Assembly: GCA_013339895.1 (NCBI GenBank)
Contig: JABACO010000001.1
Span: 15,990,990 to 16,054,989, forward strand
Source of the DNA: Ephydatia muelleri
Taxonomy: Eukaryota > Porifera > Demospongiae > Spongillida > Spongillidae
Reading direction: 5' to 3'
DNA: 64,000 bases
Under the pieces are notes generated by a model. The model was not told where the DNA came from, made no database searches, and was given only the letters and a program-made list of their open reading frames with translations. How positions within the stretch are numbered: the first letter of the stretch is position 1; each line of letters begins with the position of its first letter. Position numbers and translations under genes: made by a program. Shown here piece after piece: positions 1 to 11,436 of the stretch.

Positions 1-827
1 GGTGGAATGTGTGAAGCCAGCTCCTAATACACATTAGCCTCCTGCAGGATATCCTACTGCATTGTAGATCCTGCAATGGTGATATCAGGGCAGGGCTTTA
101 CATTAGTCACAACTGTTACACAATGGTGGACAGTGTAGTGCCAACTAAGGTACCATCAGTTCTGCCTTTACATGTCAAGTGTTGCATCCAGAGAAGTCAT
201 GCTGGATTCACCAGTTTCAGCAATCCAATGGCTGCTTTCTTCCAGCCCAAAGCCTGGCATCATTAATGTTTCAACTGGAGGAAGAGTATGTTTAACATCC
301 ATTCATTGCCATGATTGCATGTATTTAAACATATTTTATAGCCATAGACACTTGCACGGATTACAAAAGCTGGGTGTCCCATAAGTAAGGCTAGCAGGAG
401 TACAAAGTATCGCTGCTAAAAACAGGTGAAAGAAGTCCTTAGTTACAGTGATGTATCTGCACTCCATCATGAAGAGATCCAAAGCCTGAGTAGTAGTGAA
501 AAAAAATTATCTCCTAAAGAGAGCAAGGATTACACATGCATGTAATTGCTCTGGAAGAGAAGAGAAACTATGAAGTTTTGCCAGTGACTTAATCGGTCAC
601 AACCTTGATGCTGAGGTGTTTCCTTTTTATTTTGTCACTGTGTCAAAGTCAGAAGAGATCAGAGGTGCTCTTCATGTGTTCATTCCCCGTCTCCAGGAAA
701 AGTGGTTTGAACTATTGGAAGTAAAATGACAAGTAAAATCCTTCATTTCTTTGATAATCACTGCACACTATACTTTTTTGCTCAATATATAGATGCGCAT
801 GGTAGACTTATGTGGCATTACAGATGA
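1..827. other. No gene recognised
   Basis: Short open stretches only, none with a motif I recognise. The segment 640-827 may be the degraded 5' part of the pseudogene that follows, since its codons read sensibly in pieces, but stops interrupt every frame. Confidence 0.3.
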
Positions 828-1474
828 ATGCCAGAAACTGAGATATGGGTTCAAGTACATGTAGGAGGAGACAAGGGAGGAAGTTATTTCAAAATGAACT
901 TCGAAATATTGAATATACCAACACCCAATTCTGTGCAAAACACATACGTCGGTTTAATTTTTGAGGCCAATGATACTAGCACAAATCTGCATGTGACACT
1001 AGACTGTTACAAACCACAGATAGAAGCTCTTGAAGGCATGAAGTGGAGGTAGGTTACTGGACTTACGTTTTACACATATGTATCGTATTTGAGATTACAC
1101 AATTCGAACCTTTATGTGTGGAGATTACGAGCTCCTAAGCAAGCCATGCATATGGTATAACAGGAGCTCCATGCATATGGTATAACAGGAGCTACTGGTG
1201 AGTTATATATCTGACTGTATCAGTTACATTTTAGAATGCCATGAGATTTCAGGCCGGCACCCATGCAAATGCTGCACAATAAGCCATAGTGAGATGCAGC
1301 TATCGAAACCTGCTAGATAGATGAATACAAGTCGCACTATTGAATCGTTTCATAAGTACCATGAACAATGTATTAAATCTGGTGGAGACGCAAAGAAGGT
1401 TAAAGAGTTCTTTAACTGCATTTCAGAGCCATTTTTTATAATCCCTCCAACACCAGTAAGTGAACTTGAAAAGT
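828..1474 (+). pseudogene. Broken ORF of a GGDKGG-type unknown family
   Basis: I do not know the function. An open stretch at 828-1052 contains GGDKGGSYFKMNFEI, followed by a segment mentioning plural Asn/Leu-rich text, and a second open stretch at 1321-1474 begins MNTSRTIESFHKYHEQC and contains a KEFFNCISEPFF motif. Both resemble, from memory, neighbouring parts of one long uncharacterised protein that occurs in many copies in sponges and cnidarians, which suggests a transposon gene. Stops at about 1053 and 1318 and lack of a continuous frame make it a relic. The alternative is two unrelated fragments. Confidence 0.35.
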
Positions 1475-2130
1475 AATAGCACCATGGGTGTTACACTTAT
1501 TTTATACACAGGTCTGCTTGTCAGGCCTACAGCAACAACGTTATTCAACAGTTATTCAGATGGTGTGATACCAGTATTCAAGTCAGTCATTGGTGAGAGT
1601 ATTGCCTGTGCAGTAGATAGGTTTATACAGTCTTGCTTCTCATGCATGGAGGTGGCCTTGATGATACAAGGGTTAGGGAAATGCTGAGTAAGTGCTCTTT
1701 CATGATGTATTTTTAATTTGTCCAGTGGATGGGTGGTTGAAGAAATTGTGCAGTATGTTGAATATAACCTGTTAAACATTTACCAGCCAGCCCTTCTGAT
1801 CAGTGTGCTTGTGGGTTCTTTTCAGATAGCCATCTGCTGGACTATGTTAGTGCACTAAAATAATAACACATACTTGAGGGAATGCTAGGGCCATTTTGTG
1901 TACATGCATGACTACTAGAAGTTTAAAGGTTTACCAGATATGTCATTAGAGAAAAATGAAGGTTCAATTGAATGTCCCATTAGTCACAACTCACATGTCA
2001 TGAGATTTGGAGGTCGTTATGTTTTGTCATGTCCAAACACCTGTGCATGTATATTCACGACAAACTGCGGCCACCAAGTCTTGACTATAGCAGTAGTGTG
2101 GGAGCCTCAGTAACACCTATTTTCAAGTGC

Positions 2131-3262
2131 TTATCCATGTTCCCTGTAGTTTAGCACGTGGATGAACATGCGTATGAAGAAATGAGTGCTGTACATGCTG
2201 TGGATGTACATGAGGATGAAAAAGTGAATGCTGTTTATTTGGATGCTGAACCTGTGCCATGGGTGAATGTCTGAGCGGAGTGGATGCTGAACCTGTTGAT
2301 GTAGCTGATAGTATAAATGATGAAGTGGATACAATGATGAAGTGGATACCGGATCCAAATGGTTCTGATACACTTCAGCTTTGTAATGAAGTGCAATGAA
2401 GGGGTGCATAATTGCATGAGGATAACCGGCAAGCACCCATGCAGATTTAATGCAGCCATTCTGTGGTCAGATAATGTGGATCCCAAAACTAGAACGGTTA
2501 GTGGGTTATTTGGATGAGCTTCCAAACACAAATGCTGGCAGACATTGTGAAATGTAGTTTTGAAGCAACAACAAACGGGAAGAAAGCTATGACTGACGGA
2601 GTTTAAGAAGTTGCTGGGAATCATGTTTTCACTTACCAGAATAACCATACAGCGCCAGGATTTGTGGTCTACTGTGGATTTCATCTTTTAACTACAGTAA
2701 CAAACTTGGGTTGCATGTGATTCGGCATAAGCAGAAATCGCTTCAATGATCCTCCGTCATCTACGCTTTGTATAGCTGACGAGAGTAGAAACAAGGATGA
2801 TAAATGGTCACCTGTGCGGAGGCTAATCAAAGGGTTTAATGAGCAGCGAGCAGCTACATTTTATCCTTGTTGGTCAATCTGTGTTGGCTAATCAATGAGT
2901 GCTTGGTGGGGAAAGGATGAGAACTGCTGTTCTGATGAAATGCCTTGTGTCACCAAAATTAAAAGGAAACCAAAGGGAGTGGGGCCTGAGCTTAAAGATG
3001 GCGCTTGTGCTCAAACCCAGATCATCATAACACTAGAAATTCAGGAAAGAAGGGAGGCCATGGCATCAAAGGAGTATGTGCATGGATACAAAGGCAGGAA
3101 CAGCTGTGATTCTTTGTCTTACTAAACCTTGGCATGGTGATTCTGCGTGTGTGGTAAATGGTGACCCAGCCTTTGCTAGTGTCACAACTGCCATGGCCAA
3201 CGTTTGCATTTCACAGGTCTTGTGAAAAAGGCAACAACAATGTTCCCTAAGAAGTACTTTGA
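2131..3262 (+). pseudogene. piggyBac-like transposase relic (DDE_Tnp_1_7 type)
   Basis: The plus strand encodes, in shifting frames, pieces that line up in order with the better copy at 40679-42325: a KLLGIMF...RQDLW block near 2600, a FGISRNRF block near 2720, the block around MSAWWGKDENC then RKPKGVGPELKD at 2895-3010, and GDPAFASVTTAMA near 3160. In the family the DES/DEIMS and GDSAF blocks carry the first two catalytic aspartates; here the aspartate before MSAWW has been lost to a stop, while GDPAF keeps its aspartate. The 2131-2430 stretch is acidic and internally repetitive (MMKW-type repeats on the plus strand) and may be the N-terminal region. Several stops and frame changes mean it cannot make a transposase. 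It is clearly more diverged than, and not a recent copy of, the 40 kb element. Confidence 0.72.
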
Positions 3263-4173
3263 TTAACAGGAATACGTCAATGATGGCAGTTGTGAAGTAC
3301 TTACAGCTAGTATTGGTGGTAACACTTTCATATAGCTCACTGTATACTGGCTATACAGATACTACTCGAAAGCACTTCATTTCTGCACACAAAACCACAT
3401 GTCTAGGAGCGCGGGGTCATTGCGTGTACTATACATGTATTTGACCGACTACAGCAACACCGAGCTTGCATGTACCGCGGGTATTGGAATGCAAGATGCC
3501 CTACACTAGTTCACGTTTCCTGCCCTACATGTAGGTCGAAGAAATGCCCAGCGATTCAATTGTAATTCACGCTGTTGGAAGTATCAAGGTGCTAAAATGT
3601 ACCGTGTAGCCGTTTGCTCATTGTTTGATTCGTTTGAAATACACGGTAATACGTTCACCTGAACGTATTACCGTATTTCAAACGGATCAAACACACCTTG
3701 TTGCACCCCCACAGGATTACAACAGTGTGTATGGGCAGCCTGCCTTATAGTGATCTATGATGATGCTTCCATTTTGCCACGTTATGTTTTTTGCTTACCA
3801 GAAGGATGGCGGAATGATTATTGCAAAGTACATGTAGTATCGAAGTTTCTTCGTTTCGTACATTTATGCATGCATGTTGTACATCATTTTGGAAGTAACC
3901 TTTACTCATGCACTGCCAATCACCTAAGTTGTAAAAGTTACAATATTCTGCAATTGTTTGGAGTTCATTCTATTCAGAAACTTACTTGATGCTAAATAAC
4001 TTTTTTTTTTACTTATTTTGTTTACAAACAATATTCAAGTGTAATTGCGTTGATTTTGTATTCAAAGATACTATAAACTTGAGTATTACTAAGTAGTTAA
4101 ATATGATAAACCTTAGTTCCCCTGGAAACGTGTTCAGCTCTATCAGCTGAAATAAGTTAACATTAAAAATGTG
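3263..4173. other. Non-coding spacer with one long palindrome
   Basis: No ORF here carries a motif I recognise. The only structure is the inverted repeat at 3622-3693, listed separately. Confidence 0.4.
3622..3693. repeat. Near-perfect 72-bp inverted repeat
   Basis: The left arm starts TGTTTGATTCGTTTGAAATA and the right arm is its near-exact reverse complement, ending AAACGGATCAAACA, with only about 2 bp between arms. It could form a cruciform or be a minimal fold-back element; flanking target duplications were not found. Confidence 0.8.
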
Positions 4174-4330
4174 CACTGTTAAAAAAAGGGTGTTGCCACA
4201 ACACACTTGGGGTGTTCGTACGCCTGTTTAGGAATAACACCCCATGGAGTGTAGTGGTAACCGCTCCGGAGTGTTACAGCCAACACCCCTGAAGTGTAGC
4301 CAGTACACTCTATAGGGTGTTGACAAAGGC
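4174..4330 (+). repeat. CACTG-terminated GTGTT-rich repeat, left end
   Basis: Starts CACTGTTAAAAAAAGGGTGT and continues with many GGTGTT/GAGTGT units. The same terminal sequence occurs in reverse complement at 52719-52914. CACTG plus GTGTT subterminal repeats suggest an EnSpm/CACTA-type non-autonomous element end. I could not find the partner end near either copy. Confidence 0.5.
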
Positions 4331-4948
4331 ATCAATAGTTCGTGCATGCACCGTAATCTTACGATACAACATAAATTGATCTTAATAAACTATACAGCAA
4401 CAGTGATTTTACATGTCCAGCAATTTCGGACATCCATACACGTCTGTACATTGAAAACGCATGTAAAGTATTTGATTGTTTTTAAACATTAACGCAGTTG
4501 GATTAGTTTTTAAAATATAAATGATGCATTCTTTTATTTTTCGCTTTCATTTTGCGAGCAGAAGAATCAACAACAAAATTAATTACTTTTGCTATTACGT
4601 AATAATATTATTTAGAAGTCAATAATGTTTAATAACATCAAATGTTAGGCGCGCCCTAATAGTGCAAATTGGTGCCTGTGTGAGTGGGAGGAGCGTGTCG
4701 TTGCTAGTAATGTGCCCTTGGTTCAATACATCTTTCATCGGCGTGAACGTGCGCTCGGCGTGTATTTACCTATTTTCTACGACTGCGTACGTTAACGGTC
4801 GGTTCCTACATCTTGATACCTCATCCCGATATGCGCAATGACACACCACGCGCGCGCACGCCACATACTCCCAGCTCATTTTGCTGGGGTGCACATTAGG
4901 AAGAATCACTTTAGCTGATGCTGATTAACCGAGTTGGTCTGTACTGCT

Positions 4949-5066
4949 GCTAGCTAGTTGTGTTGTCTGGGTGTGGCCAGTACCCTGGGCAAGAATGGGT
5001 TAAATATCTCTAGCTGCTAGTTATAATTAGTTGTGTTGTCTGGGTGTGGTCTGTACCCTGGGCAAG
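4949..5066. repeat. Tandem duplication of about 65-80 bp
   Basis: The segment TTGTGTTGTCTGGGTGTGG followed by GTACCCTGGGCAAGA appears twice, separated by a short spacer. Confidence 0.8.
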
Positions 5067-5779
5067 ACTCCACCTATCTTGTGAAGAAGTAAGTATAATA
5101 TATAATATGTATTTCCAAATTACATTCCATAATTCCATAATTTCCAAATTACATTCCATGCTCATCTAATAAATTATGAATTAGTTACTCTTGTCATTGT
5201 CATTTCTCACAAAGATATCAGAATACTAAAAGCCTGCTAAAAGCCGTTAGCCCTCCCACTCCATCCCCATACTTCTGCCTCCACATAATCAGCAGTAAAA
5301 ATAGCAGCAGACATTTATAGTGCATGGTAATATTTTGAACAAAGACATCACTTCTCGTATAGAGATCAGAATGCTTCCCACCCCACATCCTTCCTGGCCT
5401 CCCCCCTCCCCTCTCATATATTACCTGTAGGAAATATGCAAACCATATATGTTTTCTATGCATCTGATTCTGTGTACTATGCAGGGATGAACTTATATGG
5501 TTTATGTGATGAACCCTGCTGCACATATGTCATGCAGTTATCATTGTTCCTGCATCATCTATTGGGGAATCCTTTGTATAAGATCCTGCAGGTGGTCTCC
5601 TTTAGAACCTCTGTTATCTTGTCCTGACCACATCAGCTGGTATTCTTTTGTAAAGGTCATGGTCTTCCACAACTTGTAATGAATAGGAAACATGTTCCTA
5701 AAGGGGTGGAATTCAGATACAGCTAGGCCGGAAAAAGGCATGCATTTTGTTTTGCTTACATTGCTCTTTAAAGATACTG

Positions 5780-5859
5780 AAGATGGCAAGAGCTAGTAAA
5801 GAAGTCTTGTAGGTGGTTAAGATGGCAAGAGCTAGTAAAGAAGTCTTGTAGGTGGTTAA
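5780..5859. repeat. Exact tandem duplication of 40 bp
   Basis: The unit beginning AGATGGCAAGAGCTAGTAAA and ending GTGGTTA occurs twice head to tail. Confidence 0.9.
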
Positions 5860-5886
5860 ATATCTGTAGAAATGGTTCATGAATTG

Positions 5887-6446
5887 TTACAGCACTGTGC
5901 CACATATAGGGATTGCTGGCCTTTGTACTGCTTCTCTACGTTTAGCTTGGAGGGCCTCAATTCCACCTTCATGCCAGTAAGCAGAGTCCCACTTAGTATA
6001 CGCCCTCTTTTCTCTACTATATTCCTGCAGCACCTCCAGCCTGTACTCTGTCATCATAATGTCAGCTGGTGCATCCCATCGATTGCTAGAGAAGTAGCTT
6101 CTTTTTGCATCATCGTTGCATGTGTTTCTCAACACCTGAAGTGCATAAATAACTATCAAGAAAGAAGTACAGTGCATTACCAATCTTGACATGAAAATTG
6201 TTTCAAATTTCCGTATTGGCGTATAATGTTTGGGACATGGTATACCATTGCATGCATGTAAGGAGTCACATATTTCTTTTGGTGACCCTCTTCTTTGATG
6301 CTTAAGAAGAGTTGAACCCATTGTTTGGCCTGTATAGACAGAATAGAGTAGCATTTCATCCTTATTATATTTGCACACTAGCTAAACTTACCTTTTGGTG
6401 GAATTGATTTGAAGCATTCTGCATGGGTGGGGTGATTCTGTAGCAT
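5887..6446 (-). pseudogene. C-terminal exons of a C2H2/DDTSGN-family gene (split gene, part 2)
   Basis: Read on the minus strand. An exon at about 6181-6329 (acceptor ...ctatacag) encodes AKQWVQLFLSIKEEG and then VTPYMHAMVYHVP...FSCQDW, which matches my memory of the C-terminal part of the same uncharacterised family as the pseudogene at 11437-13411. The next exon at 5887-6135 (acceptor ...cacttcag) encodes NDDAKRSYFSSNRWDAPADI and then a basic tail ending CGTVL and a stop. The join is damaged: a few extra bases sit between GVEKH and NDDAK, and the donor at 6180 is out of phase. An exon-like stretch at 6392-6446 precedes them. Position, strand and family order indicate that this is the 3' half of one gene whose 5' half lies beyond the retrotransposon. 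Confidence 0.55.
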
Positions 6447-6484
6447 CCTGACCTCTTATCGAGATCACGTACCGCTATTACCAT

Positions 6485-6654
6485 TGTTACGTAACATTGT
6501 GTGTTGTAGTATTCCGATTGGTTGTGTATTCATATATGCATGTGCATTGTACTGCTGCGCGGTTCTTTTATTCTTTATGTTGTTGGCCTAGAGACCGGGT
6601 GACCCTTGCGTCGTTGGCTACCTCGCGGGACTCAGATATAGCTAGGTTACAACA
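6485..6654 (+). repeat. Probable 5' LTR of the gypsy element (about 170 bp)
   Basis: Begins TGTTACGTAACATTG and ends GGTTACAACA, a TGT...ACA structure, five bases before the primer-binding site. The boundary is inferred because no second LTR is available for comparison. Confidence 0.5.
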
Positions 6655-6659
6655 TAAAT

Positions 6660-6678
6660 TGGCGACGAGTCGGGATTC
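6660..6678 (+). promoter_or_regulatory. Retrotransposon primer-binding site
   Basis: TGGCGACGAGTCGGGATTC begins with TGG, as expected for pairing with the CCA end of a tRNA. The first ten bases fit the 3' end of animal tRNA-Ser(GCU), from memory; the exact tRNA is uncertain. Confidence 0.6.
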
Positions 6679-6702
6679 TATCAAAAAGGAGAAAGAAGCG
6701 CC

Positions 6703-7690
6703 ATGTCGAGGCACGGGACCATTGAAGAGTTTGACGGCGCGACAGAAGACTGGACGGCTTATAGCGAGAGGTTGGAGCAGTACTTTGTTGCTAATGATGT
6801 AGATGAGGCAGCGAAGAAAAGAGCCATTCTACTGAGTGTTTGTGGGGCATCAACCTACAAGTTGATCAGAAGTCTAGTGGCTCCAGACAAACCGACTGAC
6901 AAGTCCTTCGAGGACTTAGTGGCACTGCTTCAACCCTGCGCCAGCCATCACTGTTCAGCGATTCAAATTTAACTCCAGGACGAGACAAAACGGCGATAAC
7001 GTGGCAACATTTGTTTCGGAACTAAGGCAACTTGCAATGCGTTGTGACTTTGGAGCCTCCTTGGAAGAGATGCTACGCGACAGGCTAGTGTGTGGCATCA
7101 AGGATGAGCACATTCAGCGACGTCTTCTTGCGGAGCCAAATTTAACGTTTAAAAAGGCTCAGGATATTGCGCAAGCGCTTGAGTCGGCGGACCGCAACAC
7201 AGCTGACTTGCAGCAGCAGGTTCAAGCGGCTGTACCGGTTCACGCATTGAAGAAGAGCCAAAAGCCGAAAAACGACCGTGGATACAGTACAAGTACTTCA
7301 AAAGATACAGCACCTTCGAGGAGTTCCCCTACGTGTTATAGGTGCGGTGGCAAGCATCTTGCACCAGATTGTCGGCACAAAGAATCTGAATGTCATACCT
7401 GTGGGAAAAAGGGACACATTTCCCGCGTGTGCCGAAGCAAAGGAAAGACTGGCGGCAATTCAAAGCCACCTAAGGGCCAGAACGCGAAGGTTGTGGAGGC
7501 TGAAGAGGAAAGTTTTGTCATCAACTTGTCAAAAGTTAGGGGACAGAAAGTTGACCCATTCATGGTGTCTGTGCTTGTCGATGGGAAGGCGTTAGAAATG
7601 GAAGTTGACACAGGGGCATCAGTTTCACTAATCAGTGAGAGAACTTTCAAGACTCACTGGAGAAAGGAAGACAAAAGGCCAACCCTTTAA
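6703..7690 (+). pseudogene. gypsy gag with zinc knuckles and protease start
   Basis: The start MSRHGTIEEFDGATEDWTAY is a typical short-gag N-terminus of this gypsy type; the ATG lies 25 bp past the primer-binding site. A frameshift near 6935-6972 separates it from the continuation at about 6975-7690, which holds the capsid tail (ELRQLAMRCDFGASLEEML) and two CCHC knuckles (CYRCGGKHLAPDC and CHTCGKKGHISRVC). It then runs into the aspartic protease, where MEVDTGASVSLIS carries the catalytic aspartate. A TAA at 7688-7690 breaks the frame; the following codons continue the same protein. Confidence 0.88.
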
Positions 7691-10500
7691 CGTGCTGCAG
7701 TGAAACTTTCTTCATATACAGGTGAAGCAATCAAGGTGATAGGAGCGATAGATGTAGCTGCAGGCTACCAGGATCAGAGGGAGAAGCTCAGACTGATAGT
7801 AGTTGCTGGTGATGGCCCAAGCCTACTTGGTCGAGATTGGCTAAAGTCCTTACGGGTCAAGTGGGATCAACTTTACAAAGTCAAAGGTACATCTGATCTG
7901 ACACTTCAAAAGGTACTGGACCGACACTCGTTATTGTTCAAGGATGAACTTGGCACCATCAAGGGAGTCACAGCAAAGATATACATGGATCCAGCAGCTC
8001 ACCCACAGTTCTTCAAACCACGACCCCTGCCCTTGGCTCTGAAAGCAAGTGTAGAAAAAGAGTTGGAGAAGTTGCAGAGAGAGAATGTAATTTCACCAGT
8101 CCAATTTTCAGATTGGGCAGCACCAGTGGTTCCTGTCGTTAAGGGTGATGGATCTGTACGAATCTGTGGAGACTTCAAAGTTACAGTCAACAAGTACGCA
8201 AAGGTGCATGGAAGAGTACCCTTTACCACTAGTTGACGACCTGTTTGCATCACTTACCGGAGGACAAGTTTTCACTAAACTTGACCTAGCCAATGCTTAC
8301 TTGCAACTGATGGTGGAAGAGAAATCCAAGGAGTATCTAACAATCAACACTCACAAGGGTTTATTTAGGTACAATCGCTTACCGTTTGGAGTAGCATCTG
8401 CTCCTGCCATTTTCCAGCGTGCAATGGAAAGCTTACTTCAAGGGCTGAAGCATGTGGCAGTATACCTGGATGATATCCTTATCACAGGGCAATCTGAAGC
8501 AGATCACCTACGAACCTTGGAAGATGTTCTAGGAAGATTGGAAGCAGCAGGAATGAGATTAAAGGCAGCCAAATGTTTGTTCATGCAGAAGGAGGTTGAA
8601 TACCTTGGTCACAGGATTACAAGTGAAGGTATCCATCCAGCAGCTGAGAAATTGAGGGCTATCAAGGATTCACCTGCACCTCAGAATACCCAGCAGCTGA
8701 GATCGTTCTTAGGTCCTATCAATTACTACAGCAAGTTCCTCCCACACTTGGCTTCACTTTTGGCTCCACTGTATACACTACTAGTGAAAGACAAGGAATG
8801 GTCATGGGGAAATTCACAAAGAAAGGCATTTGAGAAGGCTAAGGCGCTTCTGACAGCATCCACACTGCTGACTCATTTTGACAGTCGCAAAGAATTGATT
8901 CTGTCATGCGACGCATCACCTTACGGTGTGGGAGCAGTATTATCTCACAAGACTGAGGATGGTGAGAAACCAGTGGCTTATGCATCAAGATCCCTTGCTA
9001 CTGCAGAGAGGAACTACTCTCAACTGGACAAGGAGGGACTGGCCATCATATTTGGAGTCAAGAAATTTCACAACTACCTTTATGGGAGGCAGTTTTCAAT
9101 TGTCACGGACCATAAACCGCTGATACATCTGTTCAGTGAAAATCGGTCTATTCCAGCTATGGCATCAGCAAGGCTCCAACGATGGGCTCTCGTCTTAAGT
9201 GCTTATCAGTACAAAATAGTGTACAAGTGTGGCAAAGACAATGCCAATGCAGATATGCTTAGTCGTTTACCATTACCGGAGTGTCCAGCTGATGTACCTA
9301 CTCCAGGAGAAACAGTGTTACTGATGGAGATTCTTCAGTCATCACCAGTCAGCGTGGAAGAGATCAGAACATGGACAAAGGAAGATCCTGTATTGTCTAA
9401 AGTGAAGGGACTACTGATTAATGGTTGGAAAGGTGATGATGATAGTGAAGATCTACGTCCTTTTCGACAAAGACATGAGGAACTAAGCTTACAGGATGAT
9501 TGCGTTCTGTGGGGTTGCAGAGTGGTAATTCCAAAACCTGGACAGAGGTTAATCTTGGAAGAACTCCACTCCGGGCATCAAGGGATTTCAAAAATGAAGA
9601 GCCTGGCTCGCAGTTTTGTTTGGTGGCCAAAACTAGATGCAGACATTGAGGAGAAAGCCAAATCCTGTCAAGTTTGTCAGTTGCATCAAAAGGCACCTGC
9701 TCAAGCCCCTTTGCATCCCTGGGAGTGGCCTGAACAACCATGGTTTAGAGTACATGCAGACTATGCTGGACCATTCAAAGGAAAAATGTTCTTGTTACTA
9801 GTAGACGCACATTCCAAATGGCTGGAAGTGCATATGATGGATTCCTCTACCTCAGCAGCAACCATTGAGAAGATGAAACTGTCATTTGCATGTCATGGCT
9901 TGCCAGTACTGTTGGTAACGGACAATGGGAGCAATTTTACCAGTCAGGAGTTTGAGACTTTTCTGAAAAGTCATGGAGTCAGACATGTTAGGACAGCTCC
10001 ATACCATCCTGCTTCAAATGGTCAAGTTGAAAGGGCCGTGCAAACCTTCAAGACTGCAATGAAGAAATCAGGTGGGAAGGGAGAGTCCATGGAAACCAGG
10101 TTGTCCAATTTTCTGTTCCAGTACAGGATAACCCCACATTCTTCAACGGGGGTGTCACCTGCGGAATTGCTAATGGGGAGAAGGCTACGGTCTCATCTCT
10201 CTCAGTTGCATCCGGAGGGTAGAATAAAGAATGCTCAAAGGAGACAGAAGAGAGACCATGACAAGACAGTCAAGCAAAGAACATTTACTGTTGGTGATAA
10301 TGTCCTTGTTCTAAATTTTGGCAGTGGCCCTAAATGGCTTCTGGGAACTGTTACACAAATGAGAGGACCAGTTTCAGTCCAGGTGCAGTTGACAGATGGA
10401 CGTAGTGTGCACAGGCATTTGGACCAAGTACGCAACTACAATGCAGCAGCACCAGTAAAGGATCAATGTCAAGCTGAGACTGTCCCTGCCAACAGTGAAA
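7691..10500 (+). pseudogene. gypsy pol: protease end, RT, RNase H, integrase
   Basis: From 7691 the frame of gag continues with LLGRDWL (protease end). A +1 shift near 8205 moves to the long frame that runs to 10500. Reverse transcriptase motifs: FTKLDLANAYLQ, RLPFGVASAPAIFQ and the catalytic YLDDILI near 8460-8480. RNase H: LSCDASPYGVGAVLSH, YASRSL, TDHKPL and DNANADMLSR. Integrase: the HHCC finger (HSGHQG...CQVCQLHQ), then the DDE core with HADYAGPF, VTDNGSNFTS and HPASNGQVER. The C-terminal part ends in an HLDQVRNY block before reading into the fold-back element. Gag and pol would have been separate or frameshift-linked in an intact copy. Confidence 0.92.
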
Positions 10501-11058
10501 CATTTCTCTATGGCAAAGTATGTTTTGGGGTCTTGCACTTGCTCCTTGCCAGTATTGCAACGTTCGATACCCCACCGGGTTCAAACCCGCCATAACTTTC
10601 TGTAGGAGTAATCAAATCGCTTCAAATTCGGTTTGTAGGTGGAGAGGTCCTATATCTATCTACTTGTTCTGTTCGTTAATTTTTATGCAATCCGTTACGG
10701 AGATACAGTTGAACAAACTACGTGCACATTTTCGCGCTCGTTTCGCGCCAATGATTTGGGCAAATTGCGCTCCGCTCAATGTATGGGGAGGCGGGGATTA
10801 TTACATTGGCGCGAATCAAGCGGGAAAACGTGCACGTAGTTTATTCAACTGTATCTCCGTAACAGATGGCATAAAAATTAACGAACAGAACAAATCGATA
10901 GGTATAGGACCTCTCTACCTACATACTGAATTTGAAGCGATTTCATTACTCCTACAGAAAGTTATGGCGGGTTTGAACCCGGTGGGGTAATGAACGTTGC
11001 AATACTGGCAAGGAGCAAGTGCAAGATCCCAAAAAGTATTTTACCATAGAGAAATGGT
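10501..11058. mobile_element. Fold-back element with about 250-bp inverted arms
   Basis: The left end CATTTCTCTATGGCAAAGTA and the right end read as reverse complements, and the match continues with small differences for some 250 bp on each side of a short centre near 10770-10815. It has no coding capacity of its own. It abuts the last gypsy codons exactly. I could not find a convincing target duplication. A second, more diverged member lies at 20665-21015. Confidence 0.85.
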
Positions 11059-11436
11059 GTGGTATGAAGTGTTGACAATAGGATATTGATAGCATTTACC
11101 GTTCGGAAGATATAACGATTCAAATGAGAAGCATTTATATAACATTTTATATATAAATGCGAGTTATCATTTTCGCGTGAACTGTCCCGTATAATTATGT
11201 ATATATGAGTGTCCAATTACCCTTAAAATAATTTCAGGAGAAGCAAGAGAAAAGTAATGCTCGTATTGAAATGTATGCCTAATAGTAAATTCAGTGCTTT
11301 TTAACTTTATGGATCAACCTCTTTGAAAATCAAGAAAATCAAAATTGAAAAACTACACAGAAGGGATACTTTGCTAGACACTTTCCCATATAATTGTACG
11401 AAGGTATTAGTTTGACTGCATGCACTTAACACTTAC
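11059..11436. other. No gene recognised; probable intron remnant
   Basis: AT-rich, no ORF with a motif. It sits between the fold-back element and the last recognisable exon of the minus-strand pseudogene, where that family should encode a further conserved block that I cannot find, so it is likely a deletion or a decayed intron. Confidence 0.35.

Larger units (their letters stand above)
4331..5886. other. Non-coding stretch with short tandem duplications
   Basis: Holds two small tandem duplications, listed separately, and otherwise no supported gene. Position 4840-4910 is rich in CG dinucleotides (an acgcgcgcg run), unlike its AT-rich surroundings. Confidence 0.4.
6485..10500 (+). mobile_element. 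Ty3/gypsy retrotransposon, 3' end missing
   Basis: Contains, in order: a probable 5' LTR, a primer-binding site, gag with zinc knuckles, protease, reverse transcriptase, RNase H and integrase. The coding text is interrupted by at least two frameshifts and one in-frame stop, so this copy is dead. It ends at the boundary of the fold-back element at 10501; no second LTR was found beyond that element. It lies between two halves of a minus-strand pseudogene, so it inserted into that gene or one of its introns. Confidence 0.9.

Noticed and set aside
4174-4400. Complete short CACTG...CAGTG element
   Set aside because: A CAGTG occurs near 4396, but only the first seven bases of the ends match and no target duplication was seen.
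10540-10600. GGGTTCAAACCCG in the fold-back arm as a tRNA B box
   Set aside because: No A box at the right distance, no tRNA-like fold, and the diverged copy at 20665 does not keep it.
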